Origin: Actinoallomurus sp040655075
GTDB lineage: Bacteria; Actinomycetota; Actinomycetes; Streptosporangiales; Streptosporangiaceae
Assembly: GCF_040655075.1 (NCBI RefSeq)
Contig: NZ_JBFAJC010000021.1
Coordinates: 108,725 to 172,724, forward strand
Reading direction: 5' to 3'
DNA: 64,000 bases
The first letter of the stretch is position 1. Every line of letters begins with the position of its first letter. The notes under the pieces are model-generated. The model was not told the origin of the DNA, did not search any database, and saw nothing but the letters and a program-made list of their open reading frames with translations. The translations under genes were made by a program, and so were the position numbers. Below are positions 8,595-17,399 of the stretch, one piece after another.

Positions 8595-9140
8595 TCACCG
8601 CAAGGTCAGCAGCGCGCGCAGGGAATCGGCCAGAGCCTCCTGGCCCAGGGGAGGCTCATCGTGCAGCATCGCCTGGATCATCACACCGTCCACGTACACC
8701 GTGATGGCCAACGCGGCGGGTCGGGAAATGCGCGCGCTCAGTAGATCGACCATCTCCTCGAACCAGCGGCGGGCGATCGGGCGCAACTCGGGCCGGTGGG
8801 TGGCGGCCAGGTACATCTCGACCATCAGCACCGGCTGCTTGACGCACCGCATCTGCCCAGCGATCAGCTCCGCGAGTGAAGCCGCCACATCATCGCTGCA
8901 GGCGATGCCCTCGGACAGCGAACGCATCGCTTGGAGGAACTGCTCACCGACGTACGCGATCGTTTCGTCGATCAGGTCCTCCAGCGAGGAGAAGTAGTAC
9001 GTGGTGGAGCCCAGCGGAACGCCGGCGCGCTCGGCCACCAGCCGATGGGTGAGCTTGCCGACGCCGACCTCTGCGATCAGCTGCCCCGCCGCCTCGATGA
9101 TGGCGCGGCGCCGCCCCTCCGGGTCACGGGCAGCGACCAC
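8595..9140 (-). CDS. TetR-family transcriptional regulator
   Basis: A 181-residue repressor. The helix-turn-helix is AIIEAAGQLIAEVGVGKLTH followed by RLVAERAGVPLGSTTYYFSS; the rest is a helical ligand domain ending in a Leu-rich tail. I chose the GTG at 9140 because GGAGGT sits 5 nt before it; longer readings add low-complexity Arg/Pro sequence. A strong inverted repeat lies ~60 bp upstream. The permease gene lies downstream on the same strand (97-bp gap), so it is the likeliest target besides itself. Confidence 0.88.
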   Translation of the reverse strand: MVAARDPEGRRRAIIEAAGQLIAEVGVGKLTHRLVAERAGVPLGSTTYYFSSLEDLIDETIAYVGEQFLQAMRSLSEGIACSDDVAASLAELIAGQMRCVKQPVLMVEMYLAATHRPELRPIARRWFEEMVDLLSARISRPAALAITVYVDGVMIQAMLHDEPPLGQEALADSLRALLTLR

Positions 9141-9198
9141 AGACCACCTCCGCCTCCAGGGCCCTACGTCCGACCCGCCCGATCGGCCCAACCCACTC

Positions 9199-9228
9199 GT
9201 GTACATCAGTACAAGTACGAATGTACAC
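9199..9228. promoter_or_regulatory. Inverted-repeat operator upstream of TetR gene
   Basis: GTGTACAT at 9199-9206 and ATGTACAC at 9221-9228 are perfect 8-bp arms around a 14-nt spacer that itself contains two GTAC cores. Size and position fit an autoregulatory TetR operator for the gene starting at 9140. Confidence 0.6.
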
Positions 9229-9265
9229 AATGCCGTCGGATCCCGCTCGCGCCCGCAGACTGGCC

Positions 9266-10081
9266 TCAGGAGGCGTCGACCAGCGCCCGCAGCTTGGCGG
9301 CAGATTCGGCGTCGGCGGGGAGGTGGGCGGTGAGGATCTGCCCGGGGCGGCCGACGCACTCCAGCTTCACGTAGTCGAGCTCGATCAGGCCGACGGCCGG
9401 ATGGTCGACGCGCTTGCGGGCCGGGTCGTGGCCACGGACGTCGTGCCCGGCCCACAGGTCGCGGAACTCCGGGCTCCTCTTCACCAGGTCGTCGGTGAGC
9501 GCGCGCATTCGCGGGTTGCCCGCCTGCTCGGCGGCCGCCGCCCGGAACTTGGCCACCATCGAGCGGGCGTCGGCCTCCCAGTCGACGATGCGCGCGCGGA
9601 TCTCGGGACTGTTGAACATCAGCCAGATCACGTTGCGCTGCTCCGGCGGCAGCTCGTGGTACTCGGCGACCAATGCCGCCTGCGCGCGGTTGTAGGCGAG
9701 GACGTCCCAGGTCTCGTTGGCGATATAGGCGGGCTGTGGGTCGAGGGAGTCGACGAACGCCCGCATCGTCGGATGCACGTCGGCCTTCTCGGCCGCCGGC
9801 GTGGCCGGCTGACCGGCCAGGGTGAACAGGTAGTCGTGCTCGGCCGGCGACAGCTGCAGTGTGCGCGCGAGCGCGTCGAGCACCTGCCGGCTGGGCGTGA
9901 CGTCCCGGGCCTGCTCGAGCCAGGTGTACCAGGTCGTGCTGACGCCGGCGAGCGTGGCGACCTCCTCGCGGCGCAGCCCGGGCGTACGACGCCGCCCGCC
10001 TCCGGGCAGGCCGACATCTTCAGGGGTGAGGCGCTCGCGGCGGAACCGGAGGAAGGCGGCGAGCTCATCACGGCTGGACAT
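9266..10081 (-). CDS. XRE-family regulator with MmyB-like ligand domain
   Basis: A 271-residue regulator. Residues ~1-85 form an XRE helix-turn-helix (LRREEVATLAGVSTTWYTWL followed by EQARDVTPSRQVLDALARTL). Residues ~105-271 match the MmyB-like, PAS-type domain of actinomycetes with PAYIANETWDVLAYNRAQAA and RNVIWLMFNSPEIRARIVDW. Members often control divergent short-chain dehydrogenases or exporters. Here the divergent gene is an MFS drug exporter starting at 10153, with a palindrome between them, so repression of that exporter is likely. Confidence 0.9.
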   Translation of the reverse strand: MSSRDELAAFLRFRRERLTPEDVGLPGGGRRRTPGLRREEVATLAGVSTTWYTWLEQARDVTPSRQVLDALARTLQLSPAEHDYLFTLAGQPATPAAEKADVHPTMRAFVDSLDPQPAYIANETWDVLAYNRAQAALVAEYHELPPEQRNVIWLMFNSPEIRARIVDWEADARSMVAKFRAAAAEQAGNPRMRALTDDLVKRSPEFRDLWAGHDVRGHDPARKRVDHPAVGLIELDYVKLECVGRPGQILTAHLPADAESAAKLRALVDAS

Positions 10082-10097
10082 TGGGCGGTACTCCTTA

Positions 10098-10121
10098 TAC
10101 CAGGATGAAGCACATCTGGTA
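10098..10121. promoter_or_regulatory. Inverted repeat between XRE regulator and MFS exporter
   Basis: TACCAG at 10098-10103 and CTGGTA at 10116-10121 are perfect arms with a 12-nt spacer, in the 71-bp gap between the divergent genes. Probable operator of the XRE/MmyB regulator. Confidence 0.45.
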
Positions 10122-10152
10122 CCCGTTTACTGTTCCTCCCATCGTGGGAGGC

Positions 10153-11541
10153 ATGACAGCTCTCACGCAAGCCCCCGAACGGACCCGGATCCGGCCATGG
10201 CCCGCGCTGATCGCGGCGTACGCGGGCGTCTTCCTCACGATCAGCGACCTGTTCAAGGTGCTGGTGGCCGTCCCGGCCATCGAACGCGCCCTGCACGCGT
10301 CACCGGCCGTCGGACAGCTCGTGCTCGCCGGATTCCAGCTCACCTACGCCGTCACGCTCGTGACCGGTGGGCGTCTCGGCGACCGGTACGGCCGGCGGCG
10401 GATGTTCTGTGCGGGCGTCGCGCTGTTCACCGTGGCGTCGGCGGCGAGCGGTCTCGCGCCGGACGCCGGCCTTCTCGTCGCCGCCCGGCTCGTCCAGGGG
10501 GTCGGCTCCGCGCTCGCCCTGCCCCAGGCATTCTCGCTCGTTCAGGTGCTCTTCCCGCCGGATCGCCGGGACCGGCCGTTCGCGGTCATGGGCGCGGTCC
10601 TCGGCATGGCCTCGGTGACCGGGCAGGTGCTCGGCGGGGTCATGCTCCAGGCGTTGCCCTGGCGGGCGGTGTTCCTCGTAAACCTGCCCCTCGGAGCGGT
10701 GATCTTCCTGGCCGCCCGGGTCCTGATCCCGGAGTCGCGTGCCGCCACCGCGGGCCGGATCGACCGGCCCGGCATGGCCCTGCTCAGCGGCGCGCTGGTC
10801 CTCCTCGTCCTGCCCCTGATCGAGGGCCGTCAGCTGGGCTGGCCGGTGTGGACGTGGCTCTGCCTGGCCGCCGCGCCCCTCGCGCTGGCCGCCTTCGCCG
10901 CCGCGGAACGCCGGGTCGCCGACCCGCTCGTCGACCTGCGGCTGTTCCGGGACCGCCCGTTCACCCTCGGCGTCGTGATCGTCCTGACCTGGTACGTGAT
11001 GGTGAACGGCTTCAACTTCGTGATCGCCATGGAGCTGCAGGAGGGTCTGCGGCTGACCCCGCTGCGGGCCGGGCTGGCGTTCACGCCGTTCGCGCTGGCC
11101 TTCCTGGCGGGGTCGCTGGCCGCCGGCCGGCTGGCCCCGCTCCTCGGACGCCGGCTGCTCATCGTGGGTGCGGTGATCGCGGCGGCCGGGCTCACCGTGC
11201 TGCTCCTTGAGTCGTACACCACGGTCTCGATCATGGCGGCGACGGTCGTCCTCGGCGCGGGCATGGGGCTGGTGCAGACGCCGCTGCTCAACGTGGCCCT
11301 GAAGGGTGTACGGGAGGAGCACGTCGGCACCGCCTCGGGCGTGCTGGCCACGGCCCAGCAGGTCGGCGGCTCGGTGGGCGTCGCCCTGGTCGGCGTGGTG
11401 GTGTTCCGTGCGGTCCCTCGCGGCTGGGATCACGCGTTCGCGGCCGGATGCGCGTTCGCCCTGGTCCTCGTCCTCGCCGGTCTCACCCTCATCCTGGCCC
11501 TACCGCGTACGCCCCGTCCCATGGAGCAGCCGACCTCGTAG
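10153..11541 (+). CDS. DHA2-type MFS drug exporter
   Basis: A 462-residue transporter with about fourteen hydrophobic segments. It has the motif GGRLGDRYGRRRMFCAGVAL after helix 2, the antiporter region LPQAFSLVQVLFPPDRRDRP, and GMGLVQTPLLNVALKGVREE in the C-terminal half, all typical of EmrB/QacA-like proton antiporters. The ATG at 10153 follows GGGAGG; the longer upstream reading runs through the promoter and is rejected. Expected to extrude a toxic or self-made compound, derepressed through the XRE/MmyB protein. Confidence 0.87.
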   Translation: MTALTQAPERTRIRPWPALIAAYAGVFLTISDLFKVLVAVPAIERALHASPAVGQLVLAGFQLTYAVTLVTGGRLGDRYGRRRMFCAGVALFTVASAASGLAPDAGLLVAARLVQGVGSALALPQAFSLVQVLFPPDRRDRPFAVMGAVLGMASVTGQVLGGVMLQALPWRAVFLVNLPLGAVIFLAARVLIPESRAATAGRIDRPGMALLSGALVLLVLPLIEGRQLGWPVWTWLCLAAAPLALAAFAAAERRVADPLVDLRLFRDRPFTLGVVIVLTWYVMVNGFNFVIAMELQEGLRLTPLRAGLAFTPFALAFLAGSLAAGRLAPLLGRRLLIVGAVIAAAGLTVLLLESYTTVSIMAATVVLGAGMGLVQTPLLNVALKGVREEHVGTASGVLATAQQVGGSVGVALVGVVVFRAVPRGWDHAFAAGCAFALVLVLAGLTLILALPRTPRPMEQPTS

Positions 11542-11620
11542 CAGGCCGTAGCCTCAGTGCCCAGTCGCGCGGCGGTCGGTCAGCCTCCGCCCTCGCGAAG
11601 GTGAGCGCGTGAGACCAGGC

Positions 11621-12196
11621 TCAGCCGGAGGTCTCGGCCTTCCGCACCATCGCCAAGTGCTTGCGCAGCTCGGGGAGGGCCTTCTTGGCCAGGGCGATCA
11701 CCCGGGGGGACGATCCCTGCGAGACCTGGGTCCGGGTGTCGGCGATGACCTTCTGGTGCCCGCTCGCCATGGTGCTGAGGAAGTCCTGGTCGAAGGCCTT
11801 TCCCGATTCCTTCTGCAACCGGTCGGCGGCGGCCGCGTCTTCCGGCGTGGGCGTCTTGGGCAGGGACACCCCCAGACGCTCGGCCAGGCGGGTCACCTTG
11901 CCGTCGAAGGCGGTGTGGTCGGTCACCAGCATCCGGCCGGCCGAGCGCACCGCCGGGGTCGTGCCCTTCTTCTGAGCCAGCCCGCCGGCGTCGATCTCCG
12001 CGAGGTTGGCCTGGTGAGCCTCTCGCAGCCAGGCGCGGTCCTGGGCGGACACCGGAGCCCGGGACGTCGGCGCGGCCGTCACCGACGTCGGCCGCGCGGC
12101 GCCGGCGCCGAATGCCGGGGCCGCCGTGACGGTGACGGCCGTCGTGACGATCGCAGCCGCCGCCGGAAGCGCGCGCAGGTACGGATGACGCTGCAT
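11621..12196 (-). CDS. Secreted DUF4142 protein
   Basis: A 191-residue exported protein. A signal peptide with a hydrophobic core (LPAAAAIVTTAVTVTAAPAF) is followed by an Ala/Thr linker and a four-helix DUF4142 domain (DRAWLREAHQANLAEIDAGG, then ML-VTDHTAFDGKVTRLAERL). This ferritin-like domain is common in bacterial outer-surface proteins and has no established activity. The promoter region contains a perfect palindrome, CGGTAATTACCG. The gene stands alone. Confidence 0.8.
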   Translation of the reverse strand: MQRHPYLRALPAAAAIVTTAVTVTAAPAFGAGAARPTSVTAAPTSRAPVSAQDRAWLREAHQANLAEIDAGGLAQKKGTTPAVRSAGRMLVTDHTAFDGKVTRLAERLGVSLPKTPTPEDAAAADRLQKESGKAFDQDFLSTMASGHQKVIADTRTQVSQGSSPRVIALAKKALPELRKHLAMVRKAETSG

Positions 12197-12208
12197 GTCT
12201 CCCCCTGT

Positions 12209-12220
12209 CGGTAATTACCG
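12209..12220. promoter_or_regulatory. 12-bp palindrome in DUF4142 promoter region
   Basis: CGGTAATTACCG lies 13 bp upstream of the DUF4142 start codon, in the right place to be an operator overlapping the leader. No matching copy was noticed elsewhere. Confidence 0.3.
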
Positions 12221-12328
12221 CACTACTATCTGTAATGTTCCTCGCCGTACCCGCGGATGAGCGGCGTCATGCAGTACGGGGCTCCACCGGGTTAGTCTGG
12301 GTTCCGGGTCGGACCGGAGGAGAGAAGC

Positions 12329-12499
12329 GTGAGTGGGGTCGTAACGCTTGCACTACTGGCGATCCTCGTGGCGTTCATCGTCAGTCGCGTCGCGAAACGC
12401 ATCGGGCTCGGCATGTCCCGTGATCGCGTCATCGGGCTCATGGTCGTCTTCGTGATCGTGGCGCTCATGATGTGGGGACAGCACCACGCCGGAAAGTGA
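12329..12499 (+). CDS. Small two-helix membrane protein (56 aa)
   Basis: A GTG start after a strong GGAGGAG site opens a 56-residue reading frame. The first hydrophobic helix is VVTLALLAILVAFIVS, the middle carries a basic RVAKRIGLGMSRDR stretch, and a second helix VIGLMVVFVIVALMMW precedes a short His-rich end. The ribosome site, codon bias and clean topology argue for a real gene. No function is known to me. Confidence 0.6.
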   Translation: MSGVVTLALLAILVAFIVSRVAKRIGLGMSRDRVIGLMVVFVIVALMMWGQHHAGK

Positions 12500-12574
12500 G
12501 CGCCGTCACCGAACTCACGGTGCCGACGCTGCGTCTTATCGCTTACGAAGCACCGTCCTGCCCCGGAGGGCCCC

Positions 12575-13198
12575 ATGCCACAAGCCAGCGCGCCCGCGAC
12601 CGAAGCCGCCTGTCACGTGCGCAGACTTGTGGACTTCGCCGAGCCCCGGCCGGACGACACCTGTCTCGACGTCACTTGCGGCACCTCCGACGTCACACCG
12701 CTCCTCGGCCCGCGGGTTCAGCACCTGACCAGCGCGGACGCCACGGCCTTGCCCGAGGGGCCGTTCACGCTGATCACCGCCCGCCTGACGCCGACGCCCG
12801 ACACGGACCCGGTGGCCCTGGTCCGGCGGCTCCTCGGCGTCTGCTCCGGACGGCTCATCATCACCGACCTCGTACGGACCCGCGGCGGCGACAGCGGCCG
12901 CATCGAACGCCTCCGTGACCCGGCCCGTACGACGACGCGCACGTTCGGCGAGCTGATGGACCTGGTCCACGAGGCCGGAGGTGAGACGCGCCGGCTCGAG
13001 GTGTTCACCATCGAGCGTCCGGTCGAACCGTGGCTCGCCAACGTCGGGAACGGCGACCGGATCCGGAATGAGCTGACCGCCGAGCTCGACGGCGGCCCGA
13101 AGACCGGAGCGCGCCCCCGCCTGATCGGCCGGGAGCTGTGGTTCACCCAGTCGTGGGCCTACGTCGCCGCCGACCCCGCCGACGCGGCACGCGCGTAG
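12575..13198 (+). CDS. Methyltransferase-like protein (class I SAM fold), possibly degenerate
   Basis: A 207-residue protein with the order of a UbiE-like methyltransferase: motif I CLDVTCGTSDVTPLLG near residue 30 (usually LDxGxGxG), an acidic loop HLTSADATALPEGPFTLITA, then VALVRRLLGVCSGRLIITDL. The glycine-rich loop is poor (Cys and Ser in place of glycines) and the core is short, so SAM binding is doubtful. The ATG follows CCGGAGGG. The end of the gene is duplicated as a 26-bp tandem repeat just past the stop codon. Confidence 0.6.
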   Translation: MPQASAPATEAACHVRRLVDFAEPRPDDTCLDVTCGTSDVTPLLGPRVQHLTSADATALPEGPFTLITARLTPTPDTDPVALVRRLLGVCSGRLIITDLVRTRGGDSGRIERLRDPARTTTRTFGELMDLVHEAGGETRRLEVFTIERPVEPWLANVGNGDRIRNELTAELDGGPKTGARPRLIGRELWFTQSWAYVAADPADAARA

Positions 13199-13410
13199 GC
13201 AACGCCGACGCGGCACGCGCATAGGCAACGCCGACGCCGAGCCCACCAGCGGACCGGACCCAGGCGACGTCGCCGTCGAGCCCACCAGCGGACGGAACGC
13301 AAGCAAGGCCGCCGTCGAGACGACCGGCGGTCCAAACGTGGGCGACATCGCCGCCGAACCGTAAGCGGTCGCAACGGCACGCCTGCCGACGGATCGCGTG
13401 GTCAAGCCGG
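13178..13410. repeat. Tandem and degenerate direct repeats after the methyltransferase-like gene
   Basis: A 26-bp unit beginning GCCGACGCGGCACGCGC occurs at 13178-13203 and 13204-13229 with one mismatch, then starts a third time. The TAG stop of the upstream gene lies inside the first copy. Further on, three diverged copies of a unit around GTCGAGCCCACCAGCGGAC reach 13320. No gene is visible here. Confidence 0.65.
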
Positions 13411-14412
13411 TCAGCGGGAACCGGGTGGAAGCAGCACCGCCGCTCCGTTTACCCGGTCGGCGGCCAGGTCCGCCAGCGCGTGGTCCGCCTCGGTCAGGGG
13501 GTAGGGCGTGACCGTGACCTTGAGCCGCAGCCGGTCGGCGAGCCGAAGGAACTCCTCGCCATCCGCGCGCGTGTTGGCGGTCACACTCCGAAGCCGGCGC
13601 TCCTGGAAGAGGTCGGCCTGGTAGTTCAGGGCCGGGATGTCGGTGAGGTGGATGCCGGCGATGGCGAGCGTGCCGCCACGGTCGAGGCGCTCGAGGGCGG
13701 CCGGGACGAGCTCGCCGGCGGGTGCGAAGATGATCGCCGAGTCGAGCGACACCGGGCTCGGATCGAACGAGTCCTGTGCGGATGCCGCCCCGAGCTCGAG
13801 CGCCAGGGTGCGGGCCGCCGCCGCCCGGGTGAACACGTGGACCTCGGCACCCTCGGCGATGGCGACCTGCGCTGCGAGGTGCGCCGACCCGCCGAAGCCC
13901 CAGATGCCGAGCCGTCCGGCGGGCGGCAGCGCGGCGCTGCGCAGCGCGCGGTAGCCGATGATCCCGGCGCACAGCAGGGGTGCGAGCTCAACGTCGGCCC
14001 GGTCGCCGGGCAGCGGATAGATGTACGCCTCCGGGGCGACCGCGAACTCGGCGTATCCGCCGTGCGCGTCCCAGCCGGTGTAGACCGAGCGGGGGCAGAG
14101 GTTCTCGTCGCCGCGCCGGCAGTACTTGCACATCCCGCAGGTGCCGCGCAGCCACGCCACCCCGACCCGGTCCCCCGCCGCGAACCGTTCGCCGGGGGTC
14201 ACCACCTCGCCGACGATCTCGTGGCCGGGCGTCACGCCGGGCAGGTGCGGCGGCAGGTCTCCCTCGGCGACGTGGAGATCGGTGCGGCACACCCCGCAGG
14301 CGCGCACGCGCACGAGCACCTCACCGGGCCCCGGCTCGGGAACCGGCCGGTCCACCGCCCGCAGGGGCTCGGTCTTGATCGGCCCGGGTTGCCGGACCTC
14401 CCACGCCAGCAC
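13411..14412 (-). CDS. Zinc-dependent alcohol dehydrogenase
   Basis: A 333-residue MDR enzyme oxidising alcohols or reducing aldehydes with NAD(P). The catalytic zinc site is visible: Cys in VRACGVCRTDLHV, the GHE of PGVTPGHEIVGEV, and later LCAGIIGYRAL. The structural zinc lobe has four cysteines (GTCGMCKYCRRGDENLCPRS). The cofactor site reads LGIWGFGGSAHLAAQVA. Length and motifs fit the AdhP/AdhA branch of actinomycetes. It is divergent from the VOC gene at 14438, with only 25 bp between them. Confidence 0.92.
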   Translation of the reverse strand: MLAWEVRQPGPIKTEPLRAVDRPVPEPGPGEVLVRVRACGVCRTDLHVAEGDLPPHLPGVTPGHEIVGEVVTPGERFAAGDRVGVAWLRGTCGMCKYCRRGDENLCPRSVYTGWDAHGGYAEFAVAPEAYIYPLPGDRADVELAPLLCAGIIGYRALRSAALPPAGRLGIWGFGGSAHLAAQVAIAEGAEVHVFTRAAAARTLALELGAASAQDSFDPSPVSLDSAIIFAPAGELVPAALERLDRGGTLAIAGIHLTDIPALNYQADLFQERRLRSVTANTRADGEEFLRLADRLRLKVTVTPYPLTEADHALADLAADRVNGAAVLLPPGSR

Positions 14413-14437
14413 CCCTCCACCCTAGACTCCATGGTCC

Positions 14438-14914
14438 ATGACAGATGATCGTGGATCCTCACCCGTCCGCCAGCTCCGCCTGGTCGTCGAGGCCGAGGAC
14501 TACGAGGCCGCGCTCGCCTTCTACCGCGACGCGCTGGGCCTCCCCGAGCAGGCGGCCTTCTCCAGCGACGAGGACGCCCGCGTCGTGATCCTGGATGTCG
14601 GCCGGGCCACCCTGGAGATCGCGAACCCGGCGCACAAGCGGTACATCGACGAGGTCGAGGTCGGACGTCAGGTCGCGCCCAAGATCCGGGTCGCGTTCGA
14701 GGTCGACGACGCTCAGGCCACGACCGACCGGCTGGTGTCCGCCGGCGCCGAACAGGTGGCCCCGCCCACGCTGACCCCCTGGCAGTCGCTGAACGCGCGC
14801 CTCGACGCCCCGGCCGGCCTGCACATCACAGTGTTCCAGGAGACGCTCACCGAGGACGAACGCCGGTCGCTTAACGGCTTCGAAACGGAGACGGGGCCGT
14901 CGGCCGACAGCTGA
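14438..14914 (+). CDS. VOC-family (glyoxalase/dioxygenase fold) protein
   Basis: A 158-residue protein with two beta-alpha-beta-beta-beta modules: RQLRLVVEAEDYEAALAFYR at the start and PKIRVAFEVDDAQATTDRLV in the middle, ending in the metal-site strand GLHITVFQE. Members bind a divalent metal and act as isomerases, dioxygenases or drug-binding resistance proteins. Which applies here cannot be told. Confidence 0.8.
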   Translation: MTDDRGSSPVRQLRLVVEAEDYEAALAFYRDALGLPEQAAFSSDEDARVVILDVGRATLEIANPAHKRYIDEVEVGRQVAPKIRVAFEVDDAQATTDRLVSAGAEQVAPPTLTPWQSLNARLDAPAGLHITVFQETLTEDERRSLNGFETETGPSADS

Positions 14915-14931
14915 TCGGGGACCGCCCGTCG

Positions 14932-15019
14932 CTTTGCCGCCGCCGTTGACAGCTTGCCGCCGGTGTCGACGCGCCACTGCCCGGCTTGTCCACTTTGCAC
15001 GTCAATAGCGGCGGCAAAG
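14932..15019. repeat. 88-bp element with 19-nt inverted-repeat ends
   Basis: The left arm at 14932-14950 (CTTTGCCGCCG-CCG-TTGAC) pairs with the right arm at 15001-15019 (GTCAA-TAG-CGGCGGCAAAG): 16 of 19 positions match around a 50-nt centre. It lies between convergent genes. It may be a bidirectional terminator, but arms this far apart also resemble a tiny non-autonomous inverted-repeat element. Confidence 0.5.
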
Positions 15020-15066
15020 AACTTCCGCGGCTCTGGCCCGCCTCACGGCTCAGGCCTGCCTCAGGA

Positions 15067-17295
15067 CTACAGGGGGATTTCGAACCACACGGCTTTGCCG
15101 TCGTTTGTTGGGCGGGATCCCCAGCGGGCGGCTAGCTGGTCGACGAGGTAGAGGCCACGGCCGCCTTCGTCGGTCTCCCCGGCGCTCCTGATGCGGGGCA
15201 GGCGCATGTCCTTGTCCAGCACCTCGACCCAGACGGCCTTCCCGCCCCGCCGCAGCCGGAGTGTGAACTCCTTGGTGACGGGCTCGCGGCGGCTCAGGTC
15301 GGGCAGCTCCCACGGGTCGTCGAAACCGCCCGGGCCGTCGAGGCTCAGCGCGCCCTCCAGCACCAACTCGCGGCGCGGGGTCGGGGTGTTGGCCGCGTGC
15401 AGCACGACGTTGGTGACCACCTCGGAGACCAGCAGGCAGGCCATGTCGGACTGCTCGTCCAGCATGCCCCAGTCGGCGAACGTCTCGGCGGCCAGCCGGC
15501 GCGCCTCCGACACCATGATCGGCTCGGCGGGGAAGGTGCGTTCCTCGACCTGCAGCCGGGCCGGTGCGGTGCGGACCACGACGATGGCCACATCGTCGTC
15601 GATGTCGCCGGGGACGGCCTCGAACGCCGCGTTGGCGATCGACTCGACGTCGCCGCGGGCCGCCTTGCGGACCGCTTGGTACAGCAGCTCGCGCGCCTGC
15701 TCCCGGCTGTGGTGGTCGCCGTCCTCCTTGGGACGGCGCTCGATCAGCCCGTCGGTGTAGAGGACCAGCGTGCTGCCGGGCGGCAGCTCGCGGGTCTCCT
15801 CTTCGTACCGGATGTCGCCGCCCACGCCCGGCTGGCGGACGCCGAGCATGGCGCCCCTGCCGCTGGCCTCCAGCTCGCCGACCTCGCCGTCGAGGACCAG
15901 CAGCGGCGGCTGGTGCCCCGCGTTGGCGAAGGAGAGGTGGCGGGACCAGGCGTCGTACACGAAGTACGTGACGGAGACGAGCGGCGTCTCCTGGCCGCCG
16001 GGGGTGGCACCGTTGGCGTACCTGACCGGGGTGCCCATCGTGCGCACCCACTCGTCCAGCTTGAGAAGGATGTCGGCCGGCGGCTTGTCGTCCTGCGCGA
16101 ACGCGCGCAGGGCCGCCCGCAGTTGCCCCATGACGGCGGCGGCACGGGCTCCCCGGCCCTCGACGTCGCCGATCACCAGTCCGACCCGGCCCGCCGACAG
16201 CGGGATCACGTCGTACCAGTCGCCGCCGACCTGCGTCTGAATGCCCTGGCCGTGCGACTCCAGCGGCCGGGCCGGTTCGTACCGCCAGGCGATCTCCAGC
16301 CCGTCGAGGGGCGGCGGCCGGTCGCCGGGCAGGAGTTGCTTCTGGAACGCCAGGGCGGTCTCGCGCTCCTCCTCGAACAGCATGGCGTTGTCGATCGCCA
16401 GCGCCACCCGGCTCGCGATGGCGCCGATGAGGTCGCGGTCGAATCCGTCGAAGTGCGGGTCGGGCCGTACGGTGAGGCCGGAGAGGGCCAGGCTCATCAC
16501 GCCGAGCAGCTCTCCGCGCGCCAGCAAGGGCGCCGCGATGATCGAGGTCACGCCGACCTCCTCGCCGAGCCGCCTGCTCGCCGGAGTCGGCGCCTTCATC
16601 CGATCGGCGACGACGTCGTCGACCAGGACCGCGTCGCGGCGCGTCATCGCCTTCGCGCAGAAGTGACCGGGCGGGTACTCGACCGTGTCGCCGATCTCCC
16701 GCCAGGTGCCCGGCGGCGGGGTCCAGGCACCGGCGTGCCGGCCCACCCGCCGGACGAGCTGGTCGCCGCTGAACAGGTCGATGAAGCAGTGATCGGCGAA
16801 CTGGGGGACGAGCGTGTCGGCGACCCGGCGCAGGGTCTGCTGCAACTCCAGCGAGCCGGCCAGCCGCTCGCCGATCCGCTCGAGCAGGCCATAGCGGTCC
16901 TGGTCGCGCTGGTTGCTTCGCAGCGCCTCCCGGCCGAAGATGACCAGGCCCTCGACGCTGCCGGAAGGGTGACGCAGGGGCACGGCGTACGCCCGGGTGT
17001 AGACGGTGCTGCCGTCGGCCCGGATGTTGCAGAAGGTCCCCTCCCACACCGCGCCGCGCAGGACGCGCCGGGCCAGGTCCTTGGCCTGCTCGTGGTCCTC
17101 CTCGGCGACGCCGAGGGACAGCCACGACCGGCCGATGTACTCCGGGCCACCGAATCCGAGGAGGGTCTCGGTGAAGGGGTTGGTATAGATGACGTTGCCG
17201 TACCGGTCGCAGACGATGACCGCCATCTCCATGGCGTCCAGCACGGTCTTCGGCGGCAGGAACGCGTCGACGTGCGAATCACGTCGGCGCGTCAT
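15067..17295 (-). CDS. PAS-GAF-SpoIIE phosphatase with C-terminal anti-sigma-factor-type ATPase domain
   Basis: A 742-residue cytoplasmic signalling protein. Domains in order: PAS (~18-125, MAVIVCDRYGNVIYTNPFTE), GAF (~145-310), SpoIIE/PP2C phosphatase (~325-540, with VGGDWYDVIPLSAGRVGLVI and GDVEGRGARAA), and a HATPase_c domain (~570-742, LLVSEVVTNVVLHAAN and GRGLYLVDQLAARWG). It has both parts of a partner-switching system in one chain: a phosphatase for an anti-sigma antagonist and an RsbW-like kinase domain. The PAS/GAF part probably senses a ligand or redox state. No sigma factor is adjacent. Confidence 0.92.
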   Translation of the reverse strand: MTRRRDSHVDAFLPPKTVLDAMEMAVIVCDRYGNVIYTNPFTETLLGFGGPEYIGRSWLSLGVAEEDHEQAKDLARRVLRGAVWEGTFCNIRADGSTVYTRAYAVPLRHPSGSVEGLVIFGREALRSNQRDQDRYGLLERIGERLAGSLELQQTLRRVADTLVPQFADHCFIDLFSGDQLVRRVGRHAGAWTPPPGTWREIGDTVEYPPGHFCAKAMTRRDAVLVDDVVADRMKAPTPASRRLGEEVGVTSIIAAPLLARGELLGVMSLALSGLTVRPDPHFDGFDRDLIGAIASRVALAIDNAMLFEEERETALAFQKQLLPGDRPPPLDGLEIAWRYEPARPLESHGQGIQTQVGGDWYDVIPLSAGRVGLVIGDVEGRGARAAAVMGQLRAALRAFAQDDKPPADILLKLDEWVRTMGTPVRYANGATPGGQETPLVSVTYFVYDAWSRHLSFANAGHQPPLLVLDGEVGELEASGRGAMLGVRQPGVGGDIRYEEETRELPPGSTLVLYTDGLIERRPKEDGDHHSREQARELLYQAVRKAARGDVESIANAAFEAVPGDIDDDVAIVVVRTAPARLQVEERTFPAEPIMVSEARRLAAETFADWGMLDEQSDMACLLVSEVVTNVVLHAANTPTPRRELVLEGALSLDGPGGFDDPWELPDLSRREPVTKEFTLRLRRGGKAVWVEVLDKDMRLPRIRSAGETDEGGRGLYLVDQLAARWGSRPTNDGKAVWFEIPL

Positions 17296-17399
17296 GGGCC
17301 TGTCACCTTGCGATCACTCACTCGGCCCCCCGGACAATCGTCCCCCCGTACTTATTGAACGACGAACGCCGCACCGGGATACGCCGAACGGACGGCACC

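Noticed and set aside
15397..17358. 653-residue reading frame on the plus strand
   Set aside because: Antisense shadow of the SpoIIE phosphatase, with no domain-like sequence.
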